This document shows, piece after piece, positions 36,501-43,900 of a DNA stretch of 64,000 bases. Position 1 is the first letter of the stretch; the number at the start of each line of letters is the position of its first letter. The position numbers and the translations under genes are program-made. The notes beneath the pieces are model-generated. The model was given only the letters and a program-made list of their open reading frames with translations, searched no databases and was not told where the DNA came from. Origin of the DNA: DASQZT01 sp035638575 (GTDB lineage: Bacteria > Acidobacteriota > Terriglobia > Bryobacterales > Bryobacteraceae); NCBI GenBank assembly GCA_035638575.1, contig DASQZT010000297.1, positions 22,897 to 86,896 of the forward strand. Direction: 5' to 3'.

Positions 36501-36984
36501 CGGTGGCTGGCAGGTTTCCGGAATCACCACCTTCAGTGCGGGCGGCGGCTACGGAGCCATCGGCGGAAGCTGCAACCTGCCGAGCGCCGGCAGTTGCTAC
36601 GTCAACATAAACCCGGCCTTCACGGGGCCGGTTCAAATCGGCGGCAACCCCGCGGATGCCAATCTTCGGGGATCGCCCGTCCCCGTGTTTCTGAATAAGA
36701 ACGCCTTCTTGAACCCCGCTCCGTACACCTACGGGGACAGCCCACGGACCATGATTGACAAGCTGCGCAATCCGAACTCCTTCAATCAGAACGTGAGCCT
36801 GAGGCGGGAATTCAGAATTAGCGAGCGGATGATGCTGGTGTTCCAGGCGGACGTGCAAAATCCTACCAATCTCGTCATCTTCGGCGCTCCCTCCACCAGC
36901 TTCAATTCCACCAACTTTGGAACCATTACCAGCCAGGCCAACAGCCCGCGGCTCGTGCAGTTCAACGCGCGGGTAACATTTTGA
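33529..36984 (+). CDS. Oar-like TonB-dependent receptor with carboxypeptidase-regulatory-like N-terminal domain
   Basis: This 1151-residue outer-membrane protein starts at a GTG preceded by AAAGGAG. The signal peptide ends at AFGQ (about residue 24). A CarboxypepD_reg-like domain follows (about 30-115: VRGVVSDPSGAVVPAA, YTISPLPAGEYTITVTAAGF). A plug-like region (about 125-290) contains FVLKSGTNKFHG and YFRNTDLDARNFF, typical of Oar proteins. The large beta barrel ends in an aromatic residue (VQFNARVTF). It would import or bind an oligosaccharide or similar ligand with TonB energy. It heads a one-strand cluster of exported proteins. Ligand is unknown. Confidence 0.88.
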   Translation: MGKSVKGTLCLVAGMLLAIPAFGQIGGTGSVRGVVSDPSGAVVPAASVVATNVGTQVKTARQTTESGDYTISPLPAGEYTITVTAAGFQTLVQQHVTVDALGTVGLNFTMQLGSASQQVTVEDRPPQLDTIDARVGQTMPSDVYMAMPLFMGNAPRDPTSFVSLEAGVPSNTGTYEFGDIAGAQANSGEMYVEGMPLTNPAIQGEVRNVLLGVSAEGVSEFQLETAGSPAMYSGQGAANFVLKSGTNKFHGAAYEYFRNTDLDARNFFASTRPIEHQNEFGENIAGPIVRNRIFFFQSFDDFRYLTGNNSNFYTIAPTAERTGNFSAYPAAIYDPQSLNCSNQPCSRLAFPGNQIPTSRISPISNSLQSMLPQVTNANITNNYLGSSVYGFNNYGSTQKVDFNLTDKHRFLVLYSRGRRAQANDTRGATLPIPYGSGSSALEVDEVVTTAQARYTYVATPSVVNQLSYGISRFFQPEINNTQGGDYAAKAGIQGLPPGGASLEFPTVSFGGPNATSSWGNAHPVTEVDQSFTLQDNVQWTKSKHSFTFGGQIQWGQINYKNNSFDSQANWSFSNSQTEGFNAAGTPVTTSGNSYASFLLGALSSANLQNDAVEGTGARFRDYSGWVTDNFKVLPKLTLNLGLRYDVMTPFVEVENRMSFFNPTLPNPAVGGFLGALMFAGNGPDSCNCRTNVSTYYGGYQPRLGLAYAFTAKTVFRAGYDMTYSHRGAVGGRGGARQGTGTLGFTANPSWSSLDTYSPAFYWDAGVPSYIQAPFFNPTLNTGFNTSTAQGGSVTFGDPQIGGHPPRYQNWNAGIQRALTSTFTLTVSYVGSNGHYLGGGSRGIWGSDILPQYMQLGNLLTAQATPTNIAQANAIIPGIHLPYANFAGSIAQMLLPFPQYSSVSDLWGEVGDSNYNSLQVVAVKTLSHGLVLNANYSFAKAFDNLASRSSYWSEKAQTTVPPQIAHVLLVYRLPFGKGRRFASGNGIAGKVAGGWQVSGITTFSAGGGYGAIGGSCNLPSAGSCYVNINPAFTGPVQIGGNPADANLRGSPVPVFLNKNAFLNPAPYTYGDSPRTMIDKLRNPNSFNQNVSLRREFRISERMMLVFQADVQNPTNLVIFGAPSTSFNSTNFGTITSQANSPRLVQFNARVTF

Positions 36985-37039
36985 GCGACAATATCGTCAC
37001 GGGACTAGAAGCAGGCACTCCCGTGTGGAGAGGATTGGT

Positions 37040-38416
37040 ATGTCAAACGGTTTAAATGCGGGCGAAAAAGCGCAGGCCTCGGGCAGGCGCGCGTTCCTCA
37101 AGGAAACACTGGCCGGCGCGGCATGCGTCCTGGGGTTCCCAACCATTATTCCCTCGTCGGCCCTGGGAGCCGACGGCGCCACGGCGCCCAGCGACCGCAT
37201 CACGCTCGGCTGCATCGGCGTCGGACGCCAGGGCACCGGCGACATGAAGGGCTTCTTGCAGCACGACGATGTCCGCGTGGTGGCCATCTGCGACGTGCAG
37301 GAAACCGCCCGCAACGCCGCCAAAGCGCTGGTCGATGCCCGCAATGGCGACAAGTCCTGCGCCACCTATAACGACTTCCGCGAGCTGATCGCGCGCAAGG
37401 ATATCGATGCCCTCCTCATGGCTACGGGCGAACGGTGGACCCCCTACATCGGAATCGCCGCGGCGCGCCTGGGCAAGCACATGTACTACGAGAAGCCCTG
37501 CGCCCTGACCGTGGAGAATGCCAAGGCCATCCGCGCGGCGGTGAAACAGTCCGGCGTGGTCTTCCAGTTCGGCACCCAGCAGCGCTCCAGCCAATATTTC
37601 CGCTTCGCCTGCGAACTCGTGCGCAACGGCAAGATCGGCCAGCTCAAAACCTTTGCCGTCGCGTCTTCGGGCGGCGGAGCCCGCTTGCAGCCCGAGGTGC
37701 CCAAGGACCCGCCGCCGGGCTTTGACTGGGACATGTGGCTCGGTCCCGCACCCTGGGTGCCCTACAGCGACTTGCGCACTTCGGTGTATTGGTTGCGCAT
37801 CTCCGATTACGGCCTGGGCAACCTCAGCGGCGGATGGGGCATCCACGATCTCGACATCGCGCAGTGGGTCAACAACTCCGACGACACCACACCTGTCTCC
37901 GTGGAGGGCGCCGGCACGCTCTACGACGACATCCGCGATACCGTTGCCACCTACGATATCGAGCACACCTATGCCAACGGCGTGAAGATCAAGTTCATGG
38001 ATGGCGCCACCGCGCGCCGGCAGTTCCCCCAGTTCGGGCCCAACAACAGCGACGTGATTGTTGGCAGCGAAGGCTGGATCTGGGTCAGCCGACAGGGCAT
38101 GAAAACCCAGCCCGACTCCCTCATGCGCGAGATTATCGGACCCAATGATCAGCACGTCATCAACAGCCCCGATCACCGCACGAATTTCCTGGACGCCATC
38201 CGCACCGGCAAGCCCACCGTGTCGCCCATCGACGTCGCGGCGCACGACGAGATGATCGCCCAAATGGGAGATATCGCCGTCCGGTTGAAGCGCAAGCTTC
38301 ACTGGGATCCTGTCAAAGAGGAGTTCATCAACGACGAGCAGGCCAACCGCCGGCTGGCCAAGACCGCCCGCGGACCCTGGCGCCTAGAGGTTCCGGACCT
38401 GACCGGGACCGCGTAG
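37040..38416 (+). CDS. Tat-exported Gfo/Idh/MocA family oxidoreductase
   Basis: This protein is 458 residues from the ATG at 37040, which has GGAGAGG upstream; a GTG at 37025 is less likely. The twin-arginine signal is GRRAFLKETLAGAACVLG. A Rossmann domain has GCIGVGRQGTGDM, and MYYEKPCALT carries the conserved lysine. The C-terminal sandwich has SGGWGIHDLDIAQWV. This secreted subgroup probably carries a bound nicotinamide cofactor into the periplasm and acts on sugars or cyclitols. It is 55 bases downstream of the Oar-like receptor gene. Confidence 0.85.
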   Translation: MSNGLNAGEKAQASGRRAFLKETLAGAACVLGFPTIIPSSALGADGATAPSDRITLGCIGVGRQGTGDMKGFLQHDDVRVVAICDVQETARNAAKALVDARNGDKSCATYNDFRELIARKDIDALLMATGERWTPYIGIAAARLGKHMYYEKPCALTVENAKAIRAAVKQSGVVFQFGTQQRSSQYFRFACELVRNGKIGQLKTFAVASSGGGARLQPEVPKDPPPGFDWDMWLGPAPWVPYSDLRTSVYWLRISDYGLGNLSGGWGIHDLDIAQWVNNSDDTTPVSVEGAGTLYDDIRDTVATYDIEHTYANGVKIKFMDGATARRQFPQFGPNNSDVIVGSEGWIWVSRQGMKTQPDSLMREIIGPNDQHVINSPDHRTNFLDAIRTGKPTVSPIDVAAHDEMIAQMGDIAVRLKRKLHWDPVKEEFINDEQANRRLAKTARGPWRLEVPDLTGTA

Positions 38417-38480
38417 CCGCCCGTGGCTAACAACTATCCTCGTTGATCGGCGTCGGTAAGCAGTTCGCGCAGGAGTAGTG

Positions 38481-40178
38481 ATGAATCGCTTTGGGTACTT
38501 GGTTTCTGTGATGCTGGGCGTCGGCGTCTTGTTGCCGGCTCAGCAGCCTGGCTGGACCATTATCGGGTGGCGCGTGACGGTTCAGGCCCGCAGCTTCCAG
38601 TCGACTTTCTTCGAGGCCATCGACAAATCGTCCGCCGCCGGTGTGAAAGCCATTGAGGGATATGCGGGCCAGAAGGTCAGCCCCGCCCTTGACCGCAACC
38701 TCGATTGGAATCTCGCCGCCGCGGACATCGCCGCCGTGCGCCAGAAGCTGCGATCGTCCGGCGTCACCATGGCCAGCTACTACGCGCCGGACTTTCCCGC
38801 CGATGACGCCGAGGCGCGGAAGTTGCTCCAGTTCGCCAAGGCGCTGGCGGTCGAGACCGTCGTCGCATCGCCGCCCGCCGCCCAATTGCCGGCCATCTAC
38901 AAGCTTGCGAGCGAGATCGGCGTGAACGTCGCCCTCCTCAACGGCGCCCGGGCCGCCACGCCGGCGTACTGGAACCCCCAGAGCGAAATGCAGGCGCTCG
39001 AGGGCCGCGGCAAGCGCCTGGGAGTCTGCCCCGATACCGGCGCCTGGATGCGCGAAAACATCCAGCCGGTGGAGGCCCTGCGCCTGGTCAAGGACAGGGT
39101 CATGACCCTTCACTTGCATGACCTGAATCGCGCCGGCGCCGAAGGCCGCGACGTGGCTCTCGGCGCGGGGGCCGCCGGCATGAACGCCTTCCTGTGGGAA
39201 CTCTACCGCCTCGGCATCAAGCCCACCGCGCTCGCTATTGAACTGCCCCCCGCGCCCGATCCCTCGCCCCAGATCGTACAGTCCGCCGCATTTCTCGAGA
39301 AGACCACGGTCGCGGTGCTGGGCGATTTGATGGACGATCTCTCCAAAAAGACACCGCCCCGGTTCAATGTGACCGACGCCGAGCGCCGGCAAATCGAAGC
39401 CGCCGCGCCCTCCAAAGCTCCCGCCGCGCCGAAGAGACCGCGCAAGCTGCTGGTGGTGGACATGCAGGCGGCTTACGGCGGCCATCACTCCCTCCCGTAT
39501 GCCAACGTGGCGATCCAGGCCATGGCCCAAAAAACCGGAGCTTTCGAAGCGGTCTTCAACAACGATTTCGCCAACCTCCGTTTCGACAAGCTGCGGCAGT
39601 TCGATGCCCTGTACCTCAACAATACGGTCGGGCCGATCTTCAATTCGCAGGAAGTCCGCGACGGGATTCTTCGCTTCGTCCGCGAAGGCGGCGGCTTGGG
39701 CGGGCACCACGGAACCGGACGGGCTTCGCTCGATTGGCCCGAGTTCGCCGACATGCTGGGCGGCTATAGCGGCCCGCACACCGTTTCCGACGAGAAGGTC
39801 ACCATCAAGGTGGACGATCCGGCCAGCCCCCTCACGGCGCCGTTCGGCGGCAAGTCTTTCGCGTGGACCGATGAGTTCTTCCGCTTCCCGACGCCCCCCT
39901 ATACGCGCGACAAGCTCCACATCCTGCTCACCATCGACGCCGCCAAAACCGACATGAAGCAGTATACCTGCGCCGGCTGCCTCCGCGACGACAACGACTA
40001 TGCCGTCAGTTGGATTCGCCAGTACGGCAAGGGCCGGGTCTTCTACACCGTTCTGGGGCACCAGGCCGCCGATTTTTCAGCGCCGCTTCTGATGGAGCAT
40101 TTCCTCGCGGGCATTCAGTATATTTTGGGAGATCTCGATGCCGACAGCACCCCCAGCGCGAAACTGGCGCCCCGATAA
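38481..40178 (+). CDS. exported TIM-barrel (sugar isomerase-like) - ThuA fusion protein
   Basis: This 565-residue protein has a signal peptide (to LLPAQQ). The N-terminal half (about 25-300) is an AP-endonuclease/xylose-isomerase-like barrel (GVKAIEGYAGQ, CPDTGAWMREN, VMTLHLHDLN). The C-terminal half (about 318-560) is a ThuA-like class I glutamine-amidotransferase fold (KLLVVDMQAAYGGHHSLPY, FVREGGGLGGHHGTG, SWIRQYGKGRVFYTVLGH). ThuA-like proteins are tied to disaccharide use, with unclear chemistry. AGGAG sits 5 bases before the ATG. Joining the two folds suggests successive or coupled steps on one sugar. Confidence 0.8.
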   Translation: MNRFGYLVSVMLGVGVLLPAQQPGWTIIGWRVTVQARSFQSTFFEAIDKSSAAGVKAIEGYAGQKVSPALDRNLDWNLAAADIAAVRQKLRSSGVTMASYYAPDFPADDAEARKLLQFAKALAVETVVASPPAAQLPAIYKLASEIGVNVALLNGARAATPAYWNPQSEMQALEGRGKRLGVCPDTGAWMRENIQPVEALRLVKDRVMTLHLHDLNRAGAEGRDVALGAGAAGMNAFLWELYRLGIKPTALAIELPPAPDPSPQIVQSAAFLEKTTVAVLGDLMDDLSKKTPPRFNVTDAERRQIEAAAPSKAPAAPKRPRKLLVVDMQAAYGGHHSLPYANVAIQAMAQKTGAFEAVFNNDFANLRFDKLRQFDALYLNNTVGPIFNSQEVRDGILRFVREGGGLGGHHGTGRASLDWPEFADMLGGYSGPHTVSDEKVTIKVDDPASPLTAPFGGKSFAWTDEFFRFPTPPYTRDKLHILLTIDAAKTDMKQYTCAGCLRDDNDYAVSWIRQYGKGRVFYTVLGHQAADFSAPLLMEHFLAGIQYILGDLDADSTPSAKLAPR

Positions 40179-40193
40179 TAAAAGGTTCACCGT

Positions 40194-42182
40194 ATGAACA
40201 AGACCACGAGTGTTTTCGTTATATTGGCCGCAACGGCGCTGGCGCTCTCGGCGCAGGTGTCGCCCAAAACCGTGCGCTCTGTCGATGAGATGGAGCCGCT
40301 TCTGGCCAGCATCGCCAAATTCGAGTACGGGCAGAGCCGCGTGCCCGAAGCGGAATTCACCCAGTTCGTCCAGGACTCTCTGGCCAATCCCGCCATGCTG
40401 AAACAGATCGAGGCGCGGTTGCTCGCCTTTGTGCAATCGGACGTCACCGGCGCGGCGAAGCAATTCGCCCTGCGCGAGCTGAGCCTCATTGGAACGGATG
40501 CATCGGTCGCGGTGCTGACCCCCATGGTGCTCGATCCCGCGACCTCCGAGATGGCGCGTTTCGCGCTCGCCCGCATACCGGGACCGGCGGTCGATCAAGC
40601 CCTGCGCGACGATCTCGCCAAAAGTTCGGGAACCATCCGCATCGGGATCGTCGGATCGCTCGCCCAGCGGCGCGACACCAAGGCCGTTCCCGCCCTGATA
40701 GCCCTCTCCGCGTCCACCGACAGATTCACCGCGGAGGCCGCTGTGGCTGCTTTGGCCGACATCGCCGACCGGCCCTCGCTCGATGCCCTCACCGCGCTGC
40801 ACGCCAAACCCTCCGGCACGTTTGCGCGCCGCGTATCCGAGGCCTGGCTGAAGTGCGCCGACCGCACCGCCGCGCAAGGGGACAAGGAGAGCGCGCTCAA
40901 AATCTACAAGCAGTTGCTTACCGCCAAGGAGACGCCCGAGGTGCAGATAGGCGCCTTCACCGGAATCGCATCGGTCAGCGGGAAGGCGGCCGTTCCCACG
41001 CTGGCGGCTCAGGTGGAATCGCCCGAGCCCCTGATTCAGCGCGCCGCCATCCGGCTGCTCGACGGAATGCCCGGAGCCGATGTGACCGCCGTCATGGTGC
41101 GCGCGTTCCCCAAGCTCGCGCCGCCCGGCAAAGTGAGACTGCTCTCGGCTCTCGCCGTGCGAGGCGACCAGTCGGCGCGGCCGCTCTTCGCCACCGCGGC
41201 CAAAGACCCTGCCGTGGAAGTAAGGGCGGCCGCCCTCGATGGCCTGGGTGTGCTGGGAGACAACTCCAGTATCGCGGTCCTCGCCGATGTCGCGGCGTCG
41301 GGCCAACCGGCGGAGCAGGCGGCCGCCCGGCGCGGTCTTACCAGGTTGCACGGCCCGGGTATCGATTCGGCGTTGGCCTCCTCCATTGCCGCCTCCAGGG
41401 GAAAGACTAAGGCCGAGCTGATTCTGGCGGCAGGCGAGCGCGGCGCTACCGCCGCCGCCGATGTCGTGGTCAAGGCCATTCAGGACGACGATCCGGATGT
41501 GCACCGGGAAGCCCTCCGTGCCGCCAGAAATGTCGCCGGGCCGCAGCAGATCCCCGCACTCGTGAGCCTCGTGACCAACTCCTCCAAGCCGGCCGACCGC
41601 AGGGACTCGGGCCAGGCCCTCGCTCTCGTTCTGGAGCGATCCACGCCGGGCCAAATCGCCCCCGTGATCGCCGCCTACAAGGGGGCTACCGCGATGGATG
41701 CGCGCGTCTCCCTGCTCGAGGTGTTGGGTCAGACATCCAACGAACAGGCGCTCGCCCTCCTGCGCGCATCGTTGCGCGATCCCACGCCCGATATCGTCCG
41801 CGGTTCCATTCTGGCCCTTTCGTTGTGGAAGACCACCGTTCCGCTTCCCGACCTGCTGGCGGTTGCCAAAAGCGATCCCAACCAGGCCTTTCAGGTTCTG
41901 GCGTTGCGCGGCTACCTGAAGCTCGTCGCGCTTCCTTCCCAGCGTGCCAATTCCGAGAGCGCGGGCCTGCTTCGCGATGCGGCCGCTCTTGCCAGACAGC
42001 CGGCCGAGAAGATCGCGGTCTTATCGCTGTTGCCCAATTATCCCTGCCCCGAGTCCCTCGCGATTGCCCAGTCGATGCTCAACGACGCGGCCGTTGGGAA
42101 CGAGGCCAAGACCGCCATGGACAGGCTCAACGGCGCGCCGGGGCCCAGGGGTGGGCGCGGAGCGCGCGGAGGACGGCAATGA
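40194..42182 (+). CDS. exported HEAT-repeat protein
   Basis: This 662-residue protein has a signal peptide (to LSAQ). The remainder is alpha-solenoid with HEAT-like repeats of about 30 residues (for example AKDPAVEVRAAALDGLGVLGD, DDDPDVHREALRAARNVAG, LRDPTPDIVRGSILALSLW). The C-terminus is an Arg-Gly tail (PGPRGGRGARGG). It is likely a periplasmic scaffold or binding protein. It follows the TIM-ThuA gene after 15 bases, and its TGA overlaps the next ATG (ATGA), so the genes are one operon. Confidence 0.78.
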   Translation: MNKTTSVFVILAATALALSAQVSPKTVRSVDEMEPLLASIAKFEYGQSRVPEAEFTQFVQDSLANPAMLKQIEARLLAFVQSDVTGAAKQFALRELSLIGTDASVAVLTPMVLDPATSEMARFALARIPGPAVDQALRDDLAKSSGTIRIGIVGSLAQRRDTKAVPALIALSASTDRFTAEAAVAALADIADRPSLDALTALHAKPSGTFARRVSEAWLKCADRTAAQGDKESALKIYKQLLTAKETPEVQIGAFTGIASVSGKAAVPTLAAQVESPEPLIQRAAIRLLDGMPGADVTAVMVRAFPKLAPPGKVRLLSALAVRGDQSARPLFATAAKDPAVEVRAAALDGLGVLGDNSSIAVLADVAASGQPAEQAAARRGLTRLHGPGIDSALASSIAASRGKTKAELILAAGERGATAAADVVVKAIQDDDPDVHREALRAARNVAGPQQIPALVSLVTNSSKPADRRDSGQALALVLERSTPGQIAPVIAAYKGATAMDARVSLLEVLGQTSNEQALALLRASLRDPTPDIVRGSILALSLWKTTVPLPDLLAVAKSDPNQAFQVLALRGYLKLVALPSQRANSESAGLLRDAAALARQPAEKIAVLSLLPNYPCPESLAIAQSMLNDAAVGNEAKTAMDRLNGAPGPRGGRGARGGRQ

Positions 42183-42847
42183 GATTTCGCCTAGCCATCT
42201 TTTCCCTCTGTCTCGCGGCATTTGCTTCGAGCGCGGCCGCCCAGTCGATGAGCTTGCAGCCTCTGCCCATCGTGCTGCCCAAGCCTCTGTTCGAGGGCAC
42301 GCCCGAGCCGGTCAGCGTTCCCAACCTGGAGAAGGCGCTGGGCAAGCCGCGGCCTCCGTTCCTGGCGCCCGCCGGAACCGCCAATGTCGCCCTCCACAAG
42401 CTGGTCACCAGCAGCGATTCTAGCCCGCTCATCGGTGACCTGGACATGGTCACCGACGGGAACACCGCCGGCACCGACGGCACCTATGTCGAGCTCAAAG
42501 CCGGCATGCAAACCGTCACCATCGATCTTGAGGCGCCCCACACCATCTACGCCATCCTGATCTGGCACTACCTGAAAGAGGCCCGCTCCTACAAGGGCGT
42601 CGTGGTGCAGGTGGCCGACGATCCCGATTTCATCTCTGACGTCCGCACCCTGTTCAACAACGACAACGACAACAGCAGCGGATTCGGTATCGGAACCGAC
42701 CGGCGCTACGTCGAGACCGCCGAGGGCAAGCTCATCGATGCCAAAGGCGTCGTAGCCCGCTACGTTCGCCTGGCCAGCCAGGGGAGTGACCGCACCCAGG
42801 GAAGCCACTATGTCGAGGTCGAAGTCTTCGGAAAACCTGTGAAATGA
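42179..42847 (+). CDS. exported discoidin-like (F5/8 type C) protein
   Basis: This 222-residue protein has a signal peptide (to SAAAQ, about residue 22). After a proline-rich stretch, a jelly-roll domain (about 65-220) shows the discoidin pattern: ANVALHKLVTSSDSSP at the start, VTIDLEAPHTIYAILIWHY in the middle and ARYVRLASQG with VEVEVFG at the end. It probably binds carbohydrate. The ATG is inside the upstream stop (ATGA), with GGAGGA 4-5 bases upstream. Confidence 0.75.
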   Translation: MRFRLAIFSLCLAAFASSAAAQSMSLQPLPIVLPKPLFEGTPEPVSVPNLEKALGKPRPPFLAPAGTANVALHKLVTSSDSSPLIGDLDMVTDGNTAGTDGTYVELKAGMQTVTIDLEAPHTIYAILIWHYLKEARSYKGVVVQVADDPDFISDVRTLFNNDNDNSSGFGIGTDRRYVETAEGKLIDAKGVVARYVRLASQGSDRTQGSHYVEVEVFGKPVK

Positions 42848-42858
42848 GGGGAACCATC

Positions 42859-43767
42859 GTGCCTGACGGAATGGATCGCCGTACTCTCTTCAAGACCCTC
42901 GGCGTCGGCGCGGGCGTTGCGTCTTTCGCCGCGCTCGCCTCCGGCGCCCCCACCCGAAAGATCAAGATCGGTGAGACCAGTATCAACTGGGGTTCCCGTG
43001 CGCCGGATGCCGAGCCGGGAATCCGCGACTGCGCCAAACTCGGATTCTGGGGCTACGAAGCGCTGGGCGTCAATCTGGAAACGCTGGAGGCCGCCCCCGG
43101 CGGGCTCGGCCGCATTCTCGACCAATACCAGATGCCCCTTCCGTCCACTTACTTCAATGTGAATCTCAGCGATCCGGCTCTGCGAAAAAGCGAGGTGGAA
43201 AAGGTCGTCCGCTGGGGAAAAATCGTCCGCAAGTATGGAGGCAGGATCGGAGTCCTCGGACCGAACCATGTCAACCGGAGCACCTACGATTTCAAAGCCG
43301 CCAGGCCGGAAATCCTGGCCTCGCTCAACGACATTGGCAAGGCGCTCGCCGATATCGGCATGGTCGCCAGCTTGCATCAGCACACCGATACCTGTGTCGA
43401 GTCGCACGATGAGGTGTACGCCGTGCTGGAGGCCGTGGATACCCGCGTGGTGAAGTTCGGCCCGGACGTGGGGCAGCTTGCCAAGGGCGGCTCCGATCCG
43501 GTCCGGGTGCTGACCGATTTCCAGCCTCTGCTCCAGAGCATCCATTTGAAGGACTACCTGGGCGGCCCGCACTGGGCCGGATACTGCCCTCTCGGGCAAG
43601 GCAAGGTCAATCTTCCCGTGATCCTGGATATCCTCGAAAAGGCCCCGCTGCTGGAGTATGTCATGGTGGAGCTCGACCGCACCCCCAATGCGCCGATGGA
43701 TCCGCTGGAGTGCGCCCGCGCCAGCAAGGAGTACCTCATCAAGCTGGGCTACAAGTTCCGCGTGTGA
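42859..43767 (+). CDS. Tat-exported sugar phosphate isomerase/epimerase-like TIM barrel
   Basis: This protein is about 302 residues, with a twin-arginine signal (DRRTFLKT-like, DRRTLFKTLGVGAGVASFAAL) and an AP-endonuclease-2-type barrel (GETSINWG, WGYEALGVN, SLHQHTDTCVES, VKFGPDVGQLAKGG, HLKDYLGG). The start is a choice between an ATG at 42844 that overlaps the upstream stop and a GTG at 42859 with GAGGGGA 6 bases upstream; I prefer the GTG. It closes the cluster that begins with the Oar-like receptor. Given the exported oxidoreductase and TIM-ThuA proteins upstream, it may act on the same imported sugar. Confidence 0.82.
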   Translation: MPDGMDRRTLFKTLGVGAGVASFAALASGAPTRKIKIGETSINWGSRAPDAEPGIRDCAKLGFWGYEALGVNLETLEAAPGGLGRILDQYQMPLPSTYFNVNLSDPALRKSEVEKVVRWGKIVRKYGGRIGVLGPNHVNRSTYDFKAARPEILASLNDIGKALADIGMVASLHQHTDTCVESHDEVYAVLEAVDTRVVKFGPDVGQLAKGGSDPVRVLTDFQPLLQSIHLKDYLGGPHWAGYCPLGQGKVNLPVILDILEKAPLLEYVMVELDRTPNAPMDPLECARASKEYLIKLGYKFRV

Positions 43768-43900
43768 CCAACCCGTGCGCCGCCATCCGCCCGCGCCTGG
43801 AGACATTCCGCCTTCTCACGATCCACCACGGAATTCCGATTCGCGCCCGGTGTCCCCGCTGTGGTAGGCTTACGCATCTGAAGCACCCCTGGAGGAATGG

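Noticed and set aside
33505..36858. Open frame of over 1100 codons on the minus strand opposite the Oar-like receptor
   Set aside because: It mirrors the GC-rich codon pattern of the receptor gene, has no signal peptide, domain or ribosome site, and its translation is compositionally biased.
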